A stretch of DNA of 64,000 bases from Dipteris shenzhenensis (Eukaryota > Polypodiophyta > Polypodiopsida > Gleicheniales), in NCBI GenBank assembly GCA_047967505.1, contig CM106540.1; one strand, given 5' to 3'. This document shows positions 56,481 through 64,000 of this stretch, one piece after another. A program made the position numbers and the translations under genes. A model generated the notes under the pieces. The model saw only the letters and a program-made list of their open reading frames with translations. It did not search any database and was not told where the DNA came from. Positions within the stretch are counted from its first letter, which is position 1. Each line of letters opens with the position of its first letter.

Positions 56481-58562
56481 GGAGCTTTGGGCCTGCCACT
56501 AAGCCAGTGAGACCTAAAGAGACATGGCCATCAAGGAAGTAGTAGTAGTAGTAGTAGAATGGAAAGAGCTTGAAGCGACAACAAAGTCTCAAAATTAGCA
56601 ACCCAAAGTAGAGGTCATGTGCTTTTGCACCATGTAAAATGCAAAACAAGAAGATCCATGCACTTGAGGGTAGGGTAGCCAAACAACCAAATCTTTCAAA
56701 CCTCATGGCTCTCATTGAAGCACAATGCTTCGAAGGAATAGGACAAGGAGTACTAGGCATCAAAGGAATAGGACAAGGAGTACTAGGCATGGAGGTTGTC
56801 CCAAGTTCAAGACTTACGTATTGAGACCATTCTGCCTCCCCAATAAGCACCCATCCAACCTATCCTAATGCTTTGACCCTCAGGGTTTAGAAGATGATAT
56901 CGACCAATACGGCCACTAGTTTGTTGCCTCAAAACCCACAACTCCTTCTCTCTAGGTTACCACACAGAAGTAGAGCCAGCCTTGATTGGCTTCAAACATC
57001 AGGTGCCTACTACGCTTGTTGCCTTGGGAGATTATGGATCCTCAATCACCATTGTCATCTTGGACAGGGACCCTGGGTCACCATGGCCCTCAATCCAATG
57101 TGAGTCACCATGACCTTGAGTCGCCATTTGACTCTCTAAATCACCATGGCCCTCAATCCAAGTTGAGCAAGAATGTCCTTTAGTGCCTCCTCACTAGAAA
57201 TCCAAGGCTTGCCAAGTCCAAAATAGACTTCTCCCCAAGCCCCTCCCTATACCACTAGAAGTTTTGTGGCTAGAAGCCTTCCCCCTCTTCAAGAAGAAAC
57301 TGCAAGCCATCCCGGCTTAAGAGAGTTTGAAAAGTACTTCTTTAATTTCTCATTCATTTGTGAGAAGCACTTCAATAGGCATTGCTGCACACGGCACACC
57401 CGTTCCTTTTCCTTCTTCCCACTCACTCATGAACACACATTGCAAACCTATCCTGATGTTGCTACTACAAACATTCTCACGTACATCTCCCACTCATCCA
57501 ACACCTATCTACACATCTAACACAATTGACTACGCTACAACACAGTACATACTCTACGTAACTCTATAACAACCACCACCTCTACACAAATAACTGCTGA
57601 TTCCTTAAGTACTTCTCCCCCTTAACATTGGTGTATCCCCCACATCAGGTATCTTGTCATTGGTATAGCCAAAATCATTGGTGGAGATCCCTAGCACGGA
57701 TCCTTACGAAAACTGTTGGTGGAATCACTTCGTAACTTTCCTCTTGTTTGGCGTGCCTCTGTTGTTGACTCTATTGGTCTTAGGGCTTATTGTAGTTATG
57801 TCCATTCTACTCGAACCTCTAGGTGCAGTTGGGTCTGCCCTTAATTTCATGCTTCGCCTTGGCCTTTGCTTTGCCCTTTACTTCATTCTTGGGCACCTTC
57901 GTTTTGGGGGTTCAACAATAACAAGAAGCGCTTGCAGCTCTTTGCTATGGCCATCCAAACCAAAGAATTTCTCATTACTTGGCTGACATGGGGAGTCTCC
58001 AAATAGTAAAAAAGTGTTTTTTGCTTGATTTTTTCAATTCATTGTATATCAAGCATACACCCATTTACTCAGGCTGCCAACTGGGTATAGTTCCGAGCGT
58101 GGGAATGTGCTCTAATATGTGGCTGAAATATTTTTGAGCGGAGGCCAGGATCGTAAAAGCCATTCCAAGCGTGAAAATGTGCTTTGATGTGATTTTCCAA
58201 CCACATGCTCTGACATTTGGCCGCAATATTTTCAATGGGAGGCTAGGATCTCGCCCCCCACATGCACAAACCCATGCGTGCACACACATGTGGCCAACGG
58301 GGAGGACCAACAAGCTATGGGTTCGGTTCCGAGGGGAGAGGAGCATCGCAAGCAGGATTCGAACGATGGCAACCAGCTCAGGTGGGCAAACGGTTTGGAC
58401 CGCGACTTTTGGTTGGTTGGGGGGGGGTGCCAGAATCTAATTCGAGATTCGTCTGGGGGAATCTGGCCGGAGATTCACCCCTACAAAGTGTATGTTTGCT
58501 GCTACACGATTTATCACGTATCGTCCTCGAAATTTTCATCATAGTGAAGCAGCTTCATCGTC
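56481..58562. other. Spacer with low-complexity stretches, likely promoter at right end
   Basis: Holds a GTA run near 56538-56556, a 30-bp duplication at 56733-56790, degenerate copies of CACCATGGCCCTCAATCC at 57075-57165, and two related blocks (TTCC-AGCGTG..GGATC) near 58090-58155 and 58165-58255. The last ~200 bp before 58563 should be promoter and 5' leader of the ZTP29-like gene; no TATA box is obvious. Confidence 0.4.
56733..56790. repeat. 30-bp tandem duplication
   Basis: AAGGAATAGGACAAGGAGTA and the following CTAGGCAT occur twice in a row, starting at 56733 and 56763, without differences. Confidence 0.9.
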
Positions 58563-59340
58563 ATGGGATCGGAGGTTTTAGTCGCTCTCGCCCTGTCCAT
58601 GGTTGGCGGTTTAAGCACGGCTCTCGGTACGTGCTTTCCCCCCTCATCCTCGTTCAACTATTCAGCATCTCGATCGTTTGAAAACTTCTTTTCTACAAGC
58701 ATTCCTTTATCAGTTGCCATTTCCTCATCCTTTTCCTGTCTCAGGTGCCCTTCTCGTTGTCCTTGCACCCACCCCAAAGCTCAACAGACTAGGAATCCTA
58801 CAGGTTATCTGCTCCTTTTTGAGGCTGCCTCTAATTGCATGCATTTTTGTGACGCTCTTTGATTGGCCCTTGACGAGTCTCTGTTCTTCGTCTTTCTAGG
58901 GCTTTGCAGGTGGGCTTATGCTTTGCATTTCTTTCATGGACCTTGCTCACAACGCGATCAATGCCATCGGGTTTTTTAAAGCTAATGTCTGGGTGAGGTT
59001 GCCTACTTACTCAAGCTGCATGTCTGCTCTACATCCTAGGGTCTTTAAATGATCCTTGACATGGTGCTTCTGCAGTTTTTCAGTGGTGTCATCGCATTCG
59101 CAGTAATAGTCACCTTCATTCCCGAACCAACCCTTGGACCTACTCAACCCCGTGCGACTGCGAAGAAGGCTCAGGTGAGCATACGAATGTTTCTGCCAGG
59201 CGTTAGGACAGGCTTTGGCAATTGTGTTATCGACAACCCCAAATTGCATGTTTGTTTGCAGGACAAGAAGGATGAAGGCAAAGATCTGACGAAGAAGAGG
59301 AGGAAGCAAGTTCTTTTCAGTGGCATCATTACAGCTATTG
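58563..59340 (+). CDS. ZTP29: ZTP29-like ZIP zinc transporter, first five exons
   Basis: Exons 58563-58626, 58745-58803, 58900-58992, 59076-59174 and 59262-59340 join in frame with GT/AG introns and give 131 codons. They read MGSEVLVALALSMVGGLSTA, then GALLVVLAPTPKLNRLGILQ, GFAGGLMLCISFMDLAHNAI, NAIGFFKANVW, FFSGVIAFAVIVTFIPEPTL and KRRKQVLFSGIITAIG. This follows plant ZTP29 closely over its N-terminal half, including three membrane segments and the charged loop rich in Lys before TM4. ZIP proteins move zinc into the cytosol, and Arabidopsis ZTP29 is described as an ER protein. The next exon, expected to start with the HNFPEG-type metal site of TM4, was not found downstream, so either intron 5 (donor GTACTT at 59341) runs past the window or the gene is truncated. 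Intact frame and splice sites suggest a live gene. Confidence 0.85.
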
Positions 59341-60813
59341 GTACTTGTGTTTTTCCTTTATGCTCTGATTCTCTCACTTTGGGGTTGAAAAGAGTTAGCA
59401 CAAAGAAGAGGACACAATTGACCACGCAAGTAAAATGCGACTCGTCTAGTAATTGCCAGGCGTGTTATTCTTCTGTACAACCTTACCGATGTGCGTTTTG
59501 TGTAGTTGGTTTGGTTGAATGCCTTAGTATTTTCTGGACTGTGTCGGGTGGTTTTAATGAATTTGGAAACTCAAGCAGACTATCTCAACCGTACGAACAC
59601 AACAAAGACAGCGAACACCTTGGAGCTGGATCTGAATTGCTACAAGGGTTCTAGGAACTTCAACCGATTATCATCCAAGCTAAAGACCATATCTTTAAGA
59701 TTCCACAACAATAAAAAACCAACAGCTAAGGTTGCGTCATGATTCATGTTTTATTCCCTTATGTAAAAACAGTCGTCTCTCTCTAGATATATTGCTTTTC
59801 AAGAATAAGAGGAATGTTAATGTTCTTTTTTAACAGTCGCTAGCCAAGGCCTGGATGGTTTCCACATTTGCAGGATCGAGGAGAGATTGTCTGCTGTTGC
59901 GTTCAATGGCTTGGGCTTTGGATTCATATTGCATTGGTCTATCCTTCCACTGCACATGGACTGTTGGAGGACTCCTTCAGATGGGATTCCCATCTTATGG
60001 AGTAGCTGGAAGACAAGAAGGCTTGATAACGCTCTCATTCGCCCCTCAAGGCACGGCACTTGGGAGTACTTTCTCTTGTCCTCCTAAATTTTCTTATAGG
60101 CAGGACTGTTAACGTGCCATAGCTGGAGTGACTACCTTGAGTAAGAATCAGACCATGCTGCTCCACAGCTTACCCATACCTTGCCAAAGCCCACACAGGA
60201 GCCGAAAGCACATCTATCAGAGTAAATGCTCTGTCATAGAAAACCATAAGGAGGAGAGCTAGTGGCTCACCACCCAAGCGTAGTCTAGACCACGAGGAAG
60301 ATAGTCTTGACTAAGAGGTCGTGCACCCCGACATGCCCCAGTCACCAGCCTAATACTCCTAAGTCTAAGAAGTCGTACGGTTTTTTGGAAATCCGTCACC
60401 CAGGACACCTGTGAACTCAGCCCTTGGCTTGAATTTGTAAGCCAAGCTCTCGCTATCTCTGGCATCCATCTCCAACTATAGAAGTCATACCCTAAATAGC
60501 CTACTTTTTCTCAAAGCTAAGCTTATCCTACCTTTCCTGTATTAGTGTTACTTTTCTTGGAATAACTCTATCCAGAGGATCAAGACCTCATCCATTGCTA
60601 GCTTCAGTCTATCTCTGGCTATTTCTAACCCTTGCTTAGACTAGGCTCATATACTTGTAGATCAGTATTAATCTTGCATACATCCCAACTCAATCTAGAG
60701 CCTAGTTCTTATGGGGCTAGACCATAGTCCTTAGCATCGAGGGTTATTGAAATAGCTAATATCTATTACATGTGAAGTAATACATAACCCTAGGTTAGGT
60801 ACAAGCTTGTAAT
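59341..60813. other. Probable intron 5 of the ZTP29-like gene or its truncated flank
   Basis: No further ZIP exon is visible. A reverse-strand frame at 59817-60059 and another at 60259-60465 (VSWVTDFQKTVRLLRLRS) are unassigned. Confidence 0.4.
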
Positions 60814-61220
60814 GAAGGGGAAAAGGGGTTTAATTTAGGGATGCTTTAGTGAGAGTTAGAGGGGATAATGGAGGGGATTATATAAGTCCCCAAGCCCTCC
60901 ACTCTTGTATCAAACTTTTGATGTGACATCTAATCCTATCTACGCTCCTCTTTCCTTCCTGCTACTTGCTGCCTACTCTCCCCCCCCCCCCCCCCCCCTT
61001 CCCACCTCTTCCTCTCTCTCCTACCCCTTCTCCTACCTTCCTCTCTCTCCATTCCTCTCCTCAATCCCCCTTTCTCTAATCTGTCCCCCACCCCTTTTGA
61101 TACTTTGATTGAGGAGAGGAATGGAGAGAGAGGAAGGCAGGAGAAGGGGTAGGAGAGAGAGGAAGAGGTGGGAAGGGGGGGGATTGAGGAGAGAGAGGAA
61201 GGGAGAGAAGGAAGGAGAAG

Positions 61221-61262
<42 letters not shown>

Positions 61263-61418
61263 GCTGCAAGTAGGAGGAAGGAGGAGGGAGAGTCGATAGA
61301 TTAGATGTCACATCAAAAGTTCTCTACAAGAGGGGAGGGCTTGGACTTATATAGTCCCCTCCATTATCCCCTCTAACCCTCACTAAAACATCCCTAAATT
61401 AAACCCCCTTTCCCCCTC
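60814..61418. repeat. Foldback element with ~250-bp inverted arms
   Basis: The left arm 60814-61065 and the right arm 61108-61418 are inverted copies around a 42-nt spacer. Shared blocks include GGTTTAATTTAGGGATG, GAGGGGATAATGGAGGGGA, CTTTTGATGTGACATCTAAT and the whole pyrimidine run ending CCATTCCTCTCCTCAAT. The right arm has extra purine-rich sequence with a GA run (61224-61259), and the left arm has a run of 19 C (60980-60998). No coding frame is convincing. A transcript would fold into a long hairpin. Confidence 0.9.
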
Positions 61419-61929
61419 CTCAAAAATAATTTTGTCCTCAAAATTGCAGGTGACAGTTAGGCACCAAGGTCCCCTGCTGTAAAAAGGATATTATCATGCA
61501 TGCCACCAGGATCAAAAGGAAATGTGATATATTCCTTTGCCTTGGGTGTTGTGGCACCTCTGGGGTCATGTGCTGGTAATCCATCCTGGCAAGATCATCA
61601 CAAAGCTGCATAATCACATAAGTTTTGGCTGTCCCCATGGTTTTTGTTCTGCAAAATGCATTGTGTTTTGCCGTCCACTTTTCTCCACATCGGAAGCATT
61701 TATTGCTTTGCCATATACCCCAGCTTTAATAAGTGCTTCAATAAGCTGTCTTTGCATTGCATCTCTGGTTATGCCGTTCTTACCAATTTTGAAAAAGTGA
61801 AAATTATCTTCATTATAGATGCTATATTCAGGCTCAAACAGTTCCAGAAGTTGTTGTGCTTCCTCAATATTCCAGGGATCTTTAGTCCTCACATGTAAGG
61901 CCTTCAACCCTGTGCTGTACCGTTGTAAT
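61419..61929 (-). other. Open frame beside copia-4, unassigned
   Basis: On the reverse strand a frame is open from the copia-4 LTR edge to about 61614 (ALHVRTKDPWNIEEAQQLLE, NFHFFKIGKNGITRDAMQ, QLIEALIKAGVYGKAI). A further open frame continues to 61438. It looks protein-like and may be an exon of a gene into which copia-4 inserted. I do not recognise the family. Confidence 0.35.
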
Positions 61930-62254
61930 TGTTGGAGAATAGGAGGGAATGAATCACTCAAACCTCCACCCAAGATCTCTCCCACTCTTCCACACACTCA
62001 ACTCAGATAACTGATCACAGATGCAATAAACACTCACTCAGAGATAACTTAAACGGAGAGAGAGAGAGAGTATATTCATCCACCGGATGGTGGGCAGGAA
62101 CTGGCTCCAAGGGAGCAATACAAAACTCAGCCAAGTGCTGAGGAGAACTGATGGAACTCTCTCTGTCAAACTGAACCAGCTCTGAGTGCACAGCACAGCC
62201 TAGGAAGGAGGCTTTCTGTCCTGCACTGGATGCTGGAATGAAACAAGGAGTGGG

Positions 62255-62265
62255 CCTTTTATAGG
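62255..62265 (-). promoter_or_regulatory. TATA box in the copia-4 LTR
   Basis: CCTATAAAAGG on the reverse strand, about 360 nt after the LTR start, is the likely core promoter for the element. A second TATAAAAGG lies on the forward strand near 62404. Confidence 0.5.
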
Positions 62266-62636
62266 CACTGCCCAGGCCCTCTGGGTTGGCCGACCAGCAG
62301 GGTCGGTACCGTCTGGTGGCCGACCAGACTGCCCTGGAAATCCGACCAGGGTTGGCCCTGGTCGGTGGCCCTGGTTGGGCCGACTGGCCCTACCACAAGC
62401 CCCTATAAAAGGGTGCCCTGTGCAGCCAGTCCATGGGACTGTAGACGCCTCCAAGGGAGGCACAGGGCCCCCCTATTTCTCTGCTGTTGCAGGCAGCAAC
62501 CAGCCCGTGTGCTGGTTGCCTATGATGTCAGCGTGGGTCTCTCTTTCCCAGCCCTCCTACCTCTCACTGCCCCTTGTCCCCTCAAATCGGGGGCTCACAG
62601 GTGGGCACAGTGAGTCTCTAACACCCCCCCTCAATG

Positions 62637-63995
62637 TCACAACTGTGGGCCAATCCCCATGCGTTTGATGAAGTGCTCCATCTGTTCTCGAGGGAGTGCC
62701 TTCGTGAAGAGGTCGGACAAGTTGTCGGCAGTCGGGCAGTAGATAAGCTCGATCACGTCGTCAATGATGAGCTCTCGAACAAAGTGGTAATGAACTTCGA
62801 TGTGCTTGGTCCGCGCGTGGTACACTGGATTCTTGGCAATGGCTATGCAACTCTGAATCCTGTCTTTGGCTTGCTTTACTTCAATCCCAAGGAAGTAATG
62901 TAATAACCCAAGGTTAGTCATCTCAAACTCAGACATGAGTAGCTCCTTGACCTGTGAAATCTTCTCGACATGATCACCTGTCAAGATAAGATCATCAACA
63001 TAGAGGATGAGTACCAATTGCAATCCCTTCTCACTGAACAAGTAAAGGTTTGCCTCAGAAGGACTCCGACTAAGCCCTATCTTCTGAAAGAATATATCAA
63101 TCCTTTGGTACCAAGCTCTGGGGGCCTGTTTCAGCCCGTATAACGCCTTCTTCAACCTGCAGACCTTTAATGGGGACCCTGGATCTTGAAAGCCCGGTGG
63201 CTGCTCCACGTATACCTCCTCCTCCAGGGTTCCATTAAGGAATGCGGACTTCACATCCATTTGAAAAATAGGCCACTGGAATTGAGCAGCAAGGGCAATC
63301 ACTGTCCGGATAGTAACCATGCGGGCTGTGGGAGCAAAAGTTTCATCAAAATCCATGCCTTCAGTTTGAGCAAAACCTTTCACCACTAACCTTGCTTTAT
63401 ACTTATCCAAGCTGCCGTCTGATTTGTATTTAAGTTTGTATACCCACTTAGTGCCGATGACTTTCCGTCGCGGGGCCCTGGCCACTAAGTCCCATGTATT
63501 GTTCTTCAGGATAGCATCCATCTCTGCCTTCATGGCAGCCTGCCATTCTGGATTGTCCTTCGCCTCCTCGAAGGTCCTTGGCTCATCATGCTGAGCCACC
63601 AACACAAAATTCACGGATGGGGTCTTTTGAAGACGTTGAGACCGCCGCAATCCGGAACTGCTACTCTCAGGTAATTCGGTGACCCGAGACTCTTCCAATG
63701 TCCGTGGGTACCATTGGGGCAACCTTTTCTGCTTCTCTATGGGAGGAGGAATGGGAACTTCTTCTGGAACATCCTGCTCTACCTGAGTATCTTGTGGACA
63801 TCAGCTTCTGATTTTGCCACCTCTTGGATGGTCAACTTGGGGCGGGGTGGATTCGGGGGTTGAACAATCTCCTCCTCCTCAATCTGAGGCTTCTCCTGGG
63901 ATTCAGGTTCCTTTTCATCGAAGACAACATCCCGACTGATAAGGATTTGCTTCTTTACTGGGTCGAAGAGGCGGTAGGCCTTGGATTCTTCGCTA
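62637..63995 (-). pseudogene. Copia-4 integrase tail, RT and fused RNase H end
   Basis: From the right edge GYSEESKAYRLFDPVKKQ and ISRDVVFDEKEPE form the integrase C-terminus, followed by a frameshift near 63795. An uninterrupted frame 63722-62637 then holds WVYKLKYKSDGSLDKYKARL, MDVKSAFLNGTLEEEVYVEQ, KALYGLKQAPRAWYQRI, ILYVDDLILTGDH (catalytic YVDD intact) and LGLLHYFLGIEVKQ. There RT joins in frame to the RNase H end (IAIAKNPVYHARTKHIEVHY, DLFTKALPREQ). Around 200 residues between FLGIEV and the end of RNase H, including TDADWAG- and ALSTTEAEY-type motifs, are missing. Apart from this deletion and the upstream shift, the coding sequence is clean, so it is one of the younger elements here. 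Confidence 0.85.
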
Positions 63996-64000
63996 TACCC

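Larger units (their letters stand above)
61930..64000 (-). mobile_element. Copia-4: 3' part of a Ty1/copia element, cut by window end
   Basis: The 3' LTR is 61930-62623 (694 bp, TGTTAGAGACTC...CTCCAACA on the reverse strand). A polypurine tract TTGAGGGGGG precedes it at 62624-62633. The pol gene ends at 62637, inside that tract. The LTR interior is GC-rich, unlike the AT-rich surroundings, with repeated GGCCGACCAG at 62287-62390. The 5' end lies beyond the window. Confidence 0.9.

Noticed and set aside
57678-57986. Hydrophobic 102-codon frame that looks like a membrane protein
   Set aside because: It lacks an ATG start, and the opposite strand has a PPT-like GGGGGAGA and Lys-rich reading, so a decayed retroelement end is as likely.
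58065-58560. Several open frames before the ZTP29-like gene
   Set aside because: They fall in the promoter region and contain no domain.
59817-60112. Further ZTP29 exon
   Set aside because: No frame there shows HNFPEG, HEMLP or other ZIP C-terminal motifs.

Overview
The window is plant nuclear DNA that is poor in genes and dominated by decayed mobile elements and tandem repeats. The plant assignment rests on Ty1/copia pol with initiator-Met-tRNA primer sites, Ty3/gypsy fragments, a BED-finger hAT transposase, a Tnp2-like transposase, CCCTAAA telomere-type heptamers and a ZTP29-like zinc transporter with plant-style introns. Such a density of old, frameshifted insertions suggests a large genome. 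A fern, lycophyte or gymnosperm is my inference; the species cannot be read from the sequence.

0-20 kb: A cluster of perfect palindromes precedes a broken DDE-type transposase gene (3.2-6.5 kb) that has itself received a copia protease fragment. A 2.2-kb satellite follows, whose unit length varies in steps of 7 bp through embedded CCCTAAA heptamers. A reverse-strand RING-H2/coiled-coil pseudogene lies at 9.7-11.6 kb. A small MITE with an 8-bp target duplication sits at 13.9 kb, a 219-bp dimeric satellite at 17.3-18.1 kb and a kinase pseudogene at 18.4-19.9 kb.

20-37 kb: A Tnp2/DUF4218-like transposase pseudogene is followed on the same strand by a multi-exon gene of unknown function and then by clustered TAGTGAA motifs, a layout that recalls CACTA elements. 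Next come an orphan LTR, a gypsy pol fragment, two tandem arrays, a degenerate hAT transposase, and on the reverse strand a coiled-coil pseudogene and a second kinase pseudogene. Both kinases carry H-x-D-L-H and DWG in place of HRD and DFG.

37-54 kb: A stack of LTR elements is present. Copia-1 appears to be inserted in the RT of copia-2, and copia-2 in the gag of copia-3. Two copies of a small non-autonomous LTR family lie in opposite orientations at 38.7-39.4 and 49.6-51.8 kb. Gypsy gag remnants lie at about 38 and 53 kb.

54-64 kb: A gypsy integrase remnant, five intact exons of a ZTP29-like ZIP transporter (58.6-59.3 kb; its 3' half is not found in the window), a foldback with arms of about 250 bp, and the 3' part of a fairly well preserved copia element running off the right edge. 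The ZTP29-like gene is the only feature that looks like an ordinary functional host gene, and it is incomplete here. No tRNA, rRNA, CRISPR or organellar gene was seen.
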